DNA from: an uncultured Collinsella sp.
GTDB lineage: Bacteria > Actinomycetota > Coriobacteriia > Coriobacteriales > Coriobacteriaceae
Length of the DNA stretch: 5,912 nucleotides
Assembly (NCBI GenBank): GCA_958447915.1
Contig: CAUDCB010000126.1
Coordinates: forward strand, 1 to 5,912
Direction of reading: 5' to 3'
The number at the start of each line of letters is the position of its first letter. Position 1 is the first letter of the stretch. Below, piece by piece: positions 1-5,056 of this stretch. The translations under genes and the position numbers were made by a program. The notes below the pieces were generated by a model. The model made no database searches and had not been told where the DNA came from. It saw only the letters and a program-made list of their open reading frames with translations.

Positions 1-1
1 C

Positions 2-547
2 GGCTCCGCACTCGCCATCGAGGGCATCACGAGCCCCGACGGCCGCGTCCTGGGCTTTGCCGGTGTCGCGCTCGTCAACCTTTCGGGCGCGGACGGCACC
101 TTTGGCTTTGCGCTCGACGGCGAGGGCTTTATCCTGGCCTCCACCGTCGCGGGTGCCCTTTCGACCTGCCTGATCGGCATCTTCTCGCGCGAGCACGACG
201 GCGTCTTGCTTGCCGGGTGGCAGTTCTTGGTCGGCGGCCTGGTCCTCACCGCCATCGGCTTTTTGATGGGCGGCACGCTGTCCCCCACCGCGATCATCCC
301 CGCCATCGCGCTCATTATCTATATGGCACTCATCTCCGCCGTCGCGTACTCGCTATGGTCGCGCCTGCTTGCCGTCAACCCCGTCAGCCGCGTCTCGGTC
401 TTTGGCTTTATGAACCCGGTCTTTGGCGTAGCGCTGAGCGCGCTGCTGCTCGGCGAGGGCGCGGGCACGAGCCCCGTTACCGTCATTGTGGCCCTGGTCC
501 TGGTCTGCGGTGGCATCATCATTGTCAACAAGCCTAAAAAGGCCTAA
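2..547 (+). CDS. EamA/DMT-family transporter, C-terminal part (5' end outside window)
   Basis: The frame is open from the first bases to a TAA stop, giving 181 visible residues of an integral membrane protein. It fits the C-terminal portion of a ten-helix drug/metabolite transporter (EamA). The segment GRVLGFAGVALVNL (visible residues 15-28) looks like the end of the first EamA repeat, and a nearly complete second repeat follows with hydrophobic stretches at about 42-61, 70-90, 98-120, 126-149 and 157-176. The family-typical block FGFMNPVFGVALSALLLGEG lies at about 134-153, and the chain ends in a short basic cytoplasmic tail (NKPKKA). Full-length members are about 290-310 residues, so roughly 110-130 are missing. 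Family members export or import small metabolites, and the substrate cannot be read from sequence. It converges on the GGDEF gene 57 bases away, and no strong terminator is visible between them. The family call is firm and the substrate unknown. Confidence 0.88.
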   Translation, partial: GSALAIEGITSPDGRVLGFAGVALVNLSGADGTFGFALDGEGFILASTVAGALSTCLIGIFSREHDGVLLAGWQFLVGGLVLTAIGFLMGGTLSPTAIIPAIALIIYMALISAVAYSLWSRLLAVNPVSRVSVFGFMNPVFGVALSALLLGEGAGTSPVTVIVALVLVCGGIIIVNKPKKA

Positions 548-604
548 CAAACCAAGCCCTTGCATATGCCGCCTTGCAGCGGACGTTCGCGTGGTCGCTA
601 TTTT

Positions 605-1747
605 CTAGCGCATCTGGACGCCGGCTTTTTTCTTCTCGTGCTTTACGCGGTAGAGCTCCGCATCGGCAGCGCGAAGCAAGTCTTGCCAGGTATCGACGCC
701 ATCACCCATCCGTGCGTAGCCGATAGACATCCGCAACAGATACGGAACCTCGGCGCGCGCGAGCTCGTCGTTGATCGCCTCGCACAGATGTATGATGTCC
801 TGCTCTGCTGTCGCCTTTTGGAGCACTACGAACTCATCGCCGCCATAACGTGCGATAAAGCCACCAGATGCCGAGCAGACATCTTTGAGTGCGGCGGAGA
901 TAACCTGAAGGGCATGGTCGCCCTCCACATGTCCATGATGATCGTTAATCTGCTTAAAGCCATCGGCGTCCATCATAAGCAGATACACATCGTCCGTATG
1001 ATCCACATTTGAAAAGAGCGACAGCATATAGGTCTCAAAGCGGTTGCGGTTGTTGAGGCCAGTCAACGGGTCGGTCGAGATCAGCTGCTCCTGGTAGATG
1101 ATGTAGAGCAGCAGGATGCTAATCATTATGCCGACACAAAGGCCGGGCACCGAGTATACGACCTGAAAGGTACCGCCCACCAGAGCGGGAATAGCGAAGA
1201 ATGCCAGAGTTCGATAAATAGCCTTCTTTTGTAGGCTTTCAACCCGTAGGGAATGCACAAAAGCATGCAAGGACGTATATATGACGTAGCAGTAGCTCAC
1301 GATAGGCTGAATCATATAGGCGACACCGCGGCGGTACACGCCCTGCAAATCGATATAGAACAGGGCGTGCGTCCAGTAACTGGTAAACGCCAGCACGACC
1401 ACCAGAACCGTAGGCAACGCTACAAGCACCACCCTATAGCGTGAGGTCACAAGGCGAGAACCCTGCACCGTCTCGGAATAGATAAACCAAATGAGACACG
1501 CGATGGCAAAGAGCGAAAACGAAACTGCGTTGGAAATCCAGTTGGCAGCAATACCCAACGTGCCGTCCACACCGTCCGAAAGCGTCCAGATCATATCGAA
1601 TAATATGTACGCGGCAGAGGTGTAGCCAAGCATGCTAAACAATAGCTGCTGGGTGCTCGAGAATAAAGAGCGACGGCTTCGCGCGGCAAGCCCGATAAGA
1701 ACAATCATGCAGAGCAGGAATATCTCAATCTTGAGTGCCTTAACCAC
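605..1747 (-). CDS. Membrane-anchored GGDEF-domain protein (predicted diguanylate cyclase)
   Basis: A 380-residue protein predicted to make cyclic di-GMP from two GTP at the inner face of the membrane. I chose the GTG at 1747-1745 because AAAGGA sits 9 bases upstream; the longer TTG start at 1765 would place that ribosome binding site inside the gene. The N-terminal half has about seven hydrophobic segments (near residues 3-22, 33-54, 71-90, 104-125, 145-164, 180-199 and 202-218) and matches no sensor domain I can name. The GGDEF domain covers about 222-376: DPLTGLNNRNRF at 226, the metal-binding MMDADGFKQIND at 258 and an intact RYGGDEF with GGDEF at 302-306. The RxxD product-inhibition site expected before it is replaced by ASGG. 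No EAL or HD-GYP domain is present. The gene stands alone, convergent with the DMT gene, and looks less GC-rich than its neighbours. Catalytic activity is inferred from the intact motif; the sensed signal is unknown. Confidence 0.9.
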   Translation of the reverse strand: MVKALKIEIFLLCMIVLIGLAARSRRSLFSSTQQLLFSMLGYTSAAYILFDMIWTLSDGVDGTLGIAANWISNAVSFSLFAIACLIWFIYSETVQGSRLVTSRYRVVLVALPTVLVVVLAFTSYWTHALFYIDLQGVYRRGVAYMIQPIVSYCYVIYTSLHAFVHSLRVESLQKKAIYRTLAFFAIPALVGGTFQVVYSVPGLCVGIMISILLLYIIYQEQLISTDPLTGLNNRNRFETYMLSLFSNVDHTDDVYLLMMDADGFKQINDHHGHVEGDHALQVISAALKDVCSASGGFIARYGGDEFVVLQKATAEQDIIHLCEAINDELARAEVPYLLRMSIGYARMGDGVDTWQDLLRAADAELYRVKHEKKKAGVQMR

Positions 1748-1756
1748 TAGACGCCA

Positions 1757-1762
1757 TCCTTT
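1757..1762 (-). promoter_or_regulatory. Ribosome binding site that decides the GGDEF start
   Basis: AAAGGA on the minus strand lies 9 bases before the GTG at 1747-1745. It favours GTG over the upstream in-frame TTG at 1765, which lies just before this site and has no comparable purine-rich motif of its own. Confidence 0.65.
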
Positions 1763-1812
1763 CAATATCCAAGTGGTCAGAATCGCCCGAATCGTGCCTG
1801 AGCAATAAACAC

Positions 1813-1829
1813 CCCCTATTCCGTAGGGG
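1813..1829 (-). other. Small hairpin in the GGDEF leader (CCCCTA/TAGGGG)
   Basis: A perfect 6-bp inverted repeat, CCCCTA-N5-TAGGGG. Read on the minus strand it is followed by GTGTTTATTG, which is only loosely T-rich, so it could be a weak terminator or attenuator. If the candidate promoter at 1838-1868 is real, this hairpin falls at the very 5' end of the GGDEF transcript, where it could instead stabilise the message. Which role applies cannot be told from sequence. Confidence 0.4.
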
Positions 1830-1837
1830 TAAAGGGA

Positions 1838-1868
1838 ATCATAGCAGAGCGCCCGAACATAACTGCAA
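1838..1868 (-). promoter_or_regulatory. Candidate promoter for the GGDEF gene (extended -10)
   Basis: The minus strand carries TATGAT at 1843-1838, preceded by TGC to give an extended -10 (TGCTATGAT). A possible -35, TTGCAG, lies at 1868-1863 with a long 19-base spacer; the extended -10 could compensate. The predicted transcript would start near 1831, leaving a leader of about 84 bases before the GTG. The spacer contains one arm of the 12-bp inverted repeat. This is a motif reading only. Confidence 0.45.
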
Positions 1869-1890
1869 GACAGCTTTCGTTCGGGCGCTC
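1847..1890 (-). terminator. Perfect 12-bp inverted repeat downstream of kdgT (terminator or operator)
   Basis: GAGCGCCCGAAC at 1847-1858 is exactly complementary to GTTCGGGCGCTC at 1879-1890, with a 20-base loop. It begins 45 bases after the kdgT stop, a normal place for a transcription terminator, and the GC-rich stem would be very stable. However, neither strand has a T-run after it (the minus strand continues TGCTATGATTCC), so it is not a canonical intrinsic terminator. The repeat is centred next to the candidate -35 of the GGDEF promoter, so a dimeric regulator's operator is a real alternative. Confidence 0.5.
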
Positions 1891-1935
1891 AAGCGGCGCG
1901 AATTGCACGCCGGCATCATTGATGAATGACGATTG

Positions 1936-2958
1936 CTACTCGCCATCGATATCAGTCGCGACGGCTTCCTCGATGGCCTCGACACCGGCAGGCGACAGAT
2001 CCTCCTTGCCCTGACAGAACTTCTTATCGACCCAGCCGGTCAGAATCGGAGCCATGATCGCCGTGATGATAACGGCGGTGGCGATCTGGGCGTACGCGGT
2101 GGGAGCAAGCTCGGCATAGCGCGGCGCCACCTCGGCAAGAGCAACCGGCGTGGTCATAGCCGTGCCGGCGATGGTGGAGCAAGCCACGGCGGCCTTGCCG
2201 TTACCGCCGCACAGGCGCTCGAACGCAAAGGTGATGGGGCCGACGACAAACAGCGTGACAAGGCCCAGCAAGATGCCGGAAATGCCGCCGGTGACAAAGC
2301 TCGACAGGCTCATGGACGCGCCGAGTTGAAATCCGATGACGGCAATCGCGGGATTGGTGCCGGGAACCAGCAGGTTCTTTATGAACGGGAAGAGGTTGCC
2401 CAAAACCATACCGATGACAAGCGGCAGGATGGAGCCGACGATGGTGCCCAGCGGGATGTTAGCAAGACCAGAAACGCCCAGGATGATCATGGTGACGGCG
2501 GGGCCGGCCGTAAAGAACAGGATGCCCACGGCGCCCTGCTCGGACTCATCGCCAAACTCGCCCATGATGCCCGTATAGAGCGCCATGTTGCAAAACGTGA
2601 TGCCGCCGATAATGGAGACCGAGCTCAGGCCCAAAAAGTTGTCATTAAAGAAATACGCAACGCCCAGACCCAGCGCGGCCGCCACCACAAGCTTAGGAAT
2701 CAGCACGACGATGCCGGTCTTGATAGCGCCCGGCGTGGACTTAAAGCTGATGCCGGCACCCACGAAGAGCAGGATTGCGGCGACGATGGTGTTGGAACCG
2801 CCACGGCAGGCGGCGGTAATGAAGCCACCGATCTCAAAGACCTGCGGGCAGAAGGTATTGAGCAAAAGGCCGACGATCATCGGGTAGATCATGATGTCGC
2901 CCGGGATACGCGGGACTTTGAATTTCTTTTGCTCGTTGGCGGTCGCTTCCTGTGCCAT
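1936..2958 (-). CDS. kdgT: KdgT-family 2-keto-3-deoxygluconate permease
   Basis: A 340-residue polytopic membrane protein resembling KdgT, which in enterobacteria imports 2-keto-3-deoxygluconate, a pectin and hexuronate breakdown product, by cation symport. Family-like blocks visible: RIPGDIMIYPMIVGLLLNTFCP at about 17-38 (KdgT has IPGGMM...LG...HTFSP), the CNMALYTGIMGEFG block at 123-136, AGPAVTMIILGVSGLA at 151-166, and AGTAMTTPVALAEVAP with the following ALA-rich helix at 264-305. Length is close to the about 327 residues of E. coli KdgT, with an extra acidic C-terminal tail (about 317-340). The ATG at 2958 follows GGGGG at a short spacing. It lies 142 bases downstream of azlD on the same strand, with a palindromic site between, so it probably has its own promoter. 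No KDG kinase, aldolase or pectinolytic gene lies in the window, so the exact substrate is inferred from family only. Confidence 0.87.
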   Translation of the reverse strand: MAQEATANEQKKFKVPRIPGDIMIYPMIVGLLLNTFCPQVFEIGGFITAACRGGSNTIVAAILLFVGAGISFKSTPGAIKTGIVVLIPKLVVAAALGLGVAYFFNDNFLGLSSVSIIGGITFCNMALYTGIMGEFGDESEQGAVGILFFTAGPAVTMIILGVSGLANIPLGTIVGSILPLVIGMVLGNLFPFIKNLLVPGTNPAIAVIGFQLGASMSLSSFVTGGISGILLGLVTLFVVGPITFAFERLCGGNGKAAVACSTIAGTAMTTPVALAEVAPRYAELAPTAYAQIATAVIITAIMAPILTGWVDKKFCQGKEDLSPAGVEAIEEAVATDIDGE

Positions 2959-3001
2959 GAAACCCCCATTTCCGTTGACGGGACATAAAAGCCCACGTCA
3001 C

Positions 3002-3019
3002 ACTTTGCTACAGTAAAGT
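3002..3019. promoter_or_regulatory. Pseudo-palindromic operator-like site upstream of kdgT
   Basis: ACTTTGCTACAGTAAAGT is an imperfect palindrome: 14 of its 18 positions are symmetric, with 5-bp arms ACTTT/AAAGT and an inner CT/AG pair. It sits 44 bases before the kdgT ATG, in a stretch more AT-rich than its surroundings, where a promoter would be expected. Size and symmetry suit a dimeric repressor such as an IclR- or LacI-type regulator, but no matching regulator is encoded here. I could not assign clear -35/-10 boxes. Confidence 0.3.
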
Positions 3020-3100
3020 TTGAACATGGTACCAGAAGAAGCAGACCGGCTCGGTGAGAAATTCGATTCGTTGTGCCGGGACGCTAAACGTGCCCCGCTC

Positions 3101-3424
3101 TTATATGAAGCTCAAAACGATATAGAACACGATGCCCGAGACGCAGCACCACAACATCGACTTTGTCTTGATTGCCACCGCCACGACGCCGGCGGCCGCA
3201 ATCCAGGGAATCAAGCCCTGCCACAGGCCGGCGTCGAAAGCGTCAGGGCTTATCAAATCGTTGGCGACCAGCGCCGCAAAGGCGGCAGGCGGAATATAAC
3301 CCAAGGCTTCGGTAACGCGGGGCGACAGCGTTCTCCCACGCAAGGCAAACGCCGGGGCAATGCGGAAAAACGCGATGGCCGCCCATGACGATAACCATAG
3401 AATCAAAAACTCATTAACGGGCAT
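3101..3424 (-). CDS. azlD: AzlD-family branched-chain amino acid transport subunit
   Basis: A 107-residue small membrane protein, the usual AzlD size. With AzlC it forms a two-component exporter of branched-chain amino acids and their analogues (AzlCD in Bacillus, BrnFE in Corynebacterium). I start it at the ATG at 3424-3422: GGAAGGGG lies 8 bases upstream and the product MPVNEFLILW begins directly with the first helix, whereas a longer in-frame start adds an unlikely polar leader. Four hydrophobic segments lie near residues 4-22, 42-55, 69-86 and 90-106. The family-typical block RIAPAFALRGRTLSPRVTEALGYIPPA spans 21-47. It overlaps the end of azlC by 11 bases, implying translational coupling. 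No clear T-tailed terminator follows: an imperfect stem around 3077-3097 is weak, so some read-through toward kdgT is possible. Confidence 0.88.
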   Translation of the reverse strand: MPVNEFLILWLSSWAAIAFFRIAPAFALRGRTLSPRVTEALGYIPPAAFAALVANDLISPDAFDAGLWQGLIPWIAAAGVVAVAIKTKSMLWCCVSGIVFYIVLSFI

Positions 3425-4106
3425 CGCGAGCACCCCTTCCTTCGACGAGGGCATCGCACGCGAGCGCCGCGGCAACGCCGACGAGCACGCTTGCCGGCAC
3501 GGCGATATTCGTCCATCCCAAGAACTTGCATATGGCGACGGACACCGCAGCCAAACCGGCAGCTACGACATTGCCGCGCGACAGTCGCTGCGAAAAGAGC
3601 AGGCAGATAAAGAGCGAGGTGCAGACAAAACCTGCAAGAGCGGTGGGAACATCGACAACGGCGCCGACGATGGCGCCCGTCGTACACGAAACGCCCCATG
3701 TTGCGATAAGAATCACGTTGAGCACAAAGAACTCGCGCGGGCCCCAATCCTCCCCTTCAACCAGCCTGGCAAGCGAGATGCCATATGCCTCCTCGGTAAG
3801 CGTCGCGGCAACAGCCAGCGTCTGACGCTTCGAGGCACCCCTTAGATGCGGTGCAATCGATGCCGAGTAAAGCGCAAAACGCGAGGAGATTGCGGCGACG
3901 CTTGCGATAATCGACACCGCAGGCACACCCGCCAGCCACAGATTGCAGACCATAAACTGGCCGCTACCCGTCACAAACGTGCTGCTCAGGGCAAAGACCA
4001 TCCAGGGCTCCATCCCCGTCTGCGCCATAATCATTCCGCACGGCGCGCCTATCGCAACATAGGTAAGCATCACCGGCCAGACGGTTTTAACGATTTTGAG
4101 CACCAT
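3414..4106 (-). CDS. azlC: AzlC-family branched-chain amino acid exporter, large subunit
   Basis: A 230-residue membrane protein of the AzlC family, partner of the overlapping azlD. I prefer the ATG at 4106-4104, with GAGGA 5 bases upstream, over the ATG at 4142, which has no ribosome binding site and would add a basic 12-residue leader not expected in the family. Hydrophobic segments run near 5-27, 34-43, 55-77, 127-152, 155-172 and 179-219. Family-like features include the first-helix block WPVMLTYVAIGAPCGMIMAQ (10-29), TGSGQFM (46-52), SSRFALYSASIAPHLRG (74-90) and TEEAYGI (104-110). The known role is export of leucine, isoleucine and valine or toxic analogues; the substrate here is not proven. 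It is transcribed divergently from the HD-domain gene across a 137-base gap, and no adjacent Lrp/AzlB-type regulator is seen. Confidence 0.9.
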   Translation of the reverse strand: MVLKIVKTVWPVMLTYVAIGAPCGMIMAQTGMEPWMVFALSSTFVTGSGQFMVCNLWLAGVPAVSIIASVAAISSRFALYSASIAPHLRGASKRQTLAVAATLTEEAYGISLARLVEGEDWGPREFFVLNVILIATWGVSCTTGAIVGAVVDVPTALAGFVCTSLFICLLFSQRLSRGNVVAAGLAAVSVAICKFLGWTNIAVPASVLVGVAAALACDALVEGRGARDAR

Positions 4107-4111
4107 AGCGT

Positions 4112-4116
4112 TCCTC
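4112..4116 (-). promoter_or_regulatory. Ribosome binding site that decides the azlC start
   Basis: GAGGA on the minus strand ends 5 bases before the ATG at 4106-4104. The alternative ATG at 4142 is preceded by CGTGTCGTTGA, which has no Shine-Dalgarno match, so the shorter protein is favoured. Confidence 0.6.
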
Positions 4117-4187
4117 GTCCCGACAAGCTTTCCGAGCCGCATTCAACGACACGGCAGAATCATCGCCCGGCAGCAACCGAGTTCACC

Positions 4188-4193
4188 TACAAT
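4188..4193 (+). promoter_or_regulatory. Weak candidate -10 box for the HD-domain gene
   Basis: TACAAT differs from TATAAT at one position and lies 50 bases before the ATG at 4244, but there is no recognisable -35 at 15-18 bases upstream and no TG extension. It would give a leader of about 44 bases that includes the tandem repeat at 4206-4225. Confidence 0.25.
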
Positions 4194-4205
4194 TGCCACC
4201 GGATC

Positions 4206-4225
4206 GAAAGACACAGAAAGACACA
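4206..4225 (+). repeat. Exact 10-bp tandem repeat in the azlC/HD intergenic region
   Basis: GAAAGACACA occurs twice head to tail without a mismatch, ending 7 bases before the ribosome binding site of the HD-domain gene. The unit length is close to one helical turn, so the copies would face the same side of the DNA. This could be a regulator site or a chance slippage duplication. Confidence 0.6.
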
Positions 4226-4232
4226 ACTTTTT

Positions 4233-4238
4233 AGGAAG
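4233..4238 (+). promoter_or_regulatory. Ribosome binding site of the HD-domain gene
   Basis: AGGAAG lies 5 bases before the ATG at 4244 in an AT-rich stretch, supporting that start codon. Confidence 0.7.
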
Positions 4239-4243
4239 TCATT

Positions 4244-5056
4244 ATGACAGCTATCGATCGAACGCGGGCTGCCGCGGCCTTCAAACGCTATACCGATGCC
4301 TACGATGCCGTCAATCCGCGCATCGCACTCAAAATCGAGCATACGTACCACGTTGCCGAGGTATGCGATGCCGTGGCACGCGAACAGGGCTGGTCACCGC
4401 AGGACATTGACCTGGCATGGCTTTGCGGCCTGCTACACGATATGGGCCGCTTTGAGCAGCTACGACGCTGGGACACCTTTAAGGACGCCGAGAGCATGAG
4501 CCATGCAGCGCTGGGCATCGAGGTCCTCTTTGGCGAGAATCCCGCCGATGCACCCGCCGTAACGAGCATCCGCGACTTTATCGATGACCCGGCAGAAGAT
4601 GAGCTCATCCGAGCGAGCATTGCCTATCACAGCGATTTCCGTCTACCCGCGCAGCTCGACGAGCGCACGCGGAGCTTCTGCGATATCGTGCGCGATGGCG
4701 ACAAGATCGACATTATGCGCACCATCGCCGACAGCACTGTCGACACTATCCTCAAAGTGGATGAGAACGCGTTTCTAGCCAGTCGCTTCTCGGCGCCGAC
4801 GCTTGCCGCCTTTGACGAGCATCGCTGCGTCGCGCGTGACGAGCGCAACGAGCCGGCGGACTACCTGGTGGGGCTCATCTGCTTTATGTTTGAGCTCGTC
4901 TATCCGGCAAGCCGCGCGCTGGCGCGCGAGCAGGGCGATATCCACCGCCTGCTCGACGCGCCCTTTGGCATTACGCGACCCTTTACCGATCCCGCCACGC
5001 AGGCAACCTGGAGCCGTCTAAAGGACGAGATGCGTGACTGGCTGGCGCGCGCCTAG
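4244..5056 (+). CDS. HD-domain metal-dependent phosphohydrolase of unknown substrate
   Basis: A 270-residue soluble protein with no signal peptide or membrane segment. The HD domain spans about residues 28-160. Candidate metal ligands in order are H33 in KIEHTYH, H65-D66 in LCGLLHDMGRF, H87 in SMSHAALG, H129 in AYHSD and D153 in VRDGDKIDIMR. H...HD...H...H...D is the pattern of two-metal HD hydrolases such as YqeK (diadenosine tetraphosphate hydrolase) and PgpH (cyclic di-AMP phosphodiesterase). The GYP motif of HD-GYP c-di-GMP phosphodiesterases is absent, as are RelA/SpoT synthetase and TGS domains. The C-terminal 110 residues contain no domain I recognise and may form a helical lid. The ATG has a good AGGAAG site. 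It is divergent from azlC and converges on etfA, with overlapping stop codons. A nucleotide or nucleotide-messenger substrate is plausible from the family, but the specific reaction is unknown. Confidence 0.85.
   Translation: MTAIDRTRAAAAFKRYTDAYDAVNPRIALKIEHTYHVAEVCDAVAREQGWSPQDIDLAWLCGLLHDMGRFEQLRRWDTFKDAESMSHAALGIEVLFGENPADAPAVTSIRDFIDDPAEDELIRASIAYHSDFRLPAQLDERTRSFCDIVRDGDKIDIMRTIADSTVDTILKVDENAFLASRFSAPTLAAFDEHRCVARDERNEPADYLVGLICFMFELVYPASRALAREQGDIHRLLDAPFGITRPFTDPATQATWSRLKDEMRDWLARA

Noticed and set aside
548..604. Bidirectional terminator between the DMT and GGDEF genes
   Set aside because: Only 4-bp stems (for example CCGC/GCGG at 569-582) without a T-run are present, too weak to call.
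560..1012. A 150-codon + strand frame opposite the GGDEF domain
   Set aside because: It is antisense to the conserved GGDEF catalytic domain, has no recognisable family features, and is explained by the codon bias of the real gene.
1748..1935. A c-di-GMP riboswitch upstream of the diguanylate cyclase
   Set aside because: I looked for GEMM-type core sequences and the tetraloop/receptor arrangement on the minus strand and found none; only simple hairpins are visible.
1933..2988. A 351-codon open frame on the + strand opposite kdgT
   Set aside because: It runs fully antisense to a well-supported membrane transporter. Its product is rich in Asp, Arg, Gly, His and Gln with no hydrophobic core pattern, typical of a shadow frame in GC-rich DNA. 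Its TTG start has no credible ribosome binding site.
4107..4142. Longer azlC start at 4142 (242 residues)
   Set aside because: It has no Shine-Dalgarno sequence and adds a basic leader; the ATG at 4106 has GAGGA at a good distance and gives a family-typical N-terminus.
3360..4247. Two long + strand frames (3360-3845 and 3846-4247) opposite azlC
   Set aside because: Both products are polar, Arg/His-rich and low in hydrophobic residues, while the minus-strand AzlC reading is clearly a conserved membrane family with a ribosome binding site.
4244..5056. HD-GYP c-di-GMP phosphodiesterase pairing with the GGDEF protein
   Set aside because: The HD protein lacks the GYP motif, and the genes are about 2.5 kb apart on opposite strands with unrelated genes between.
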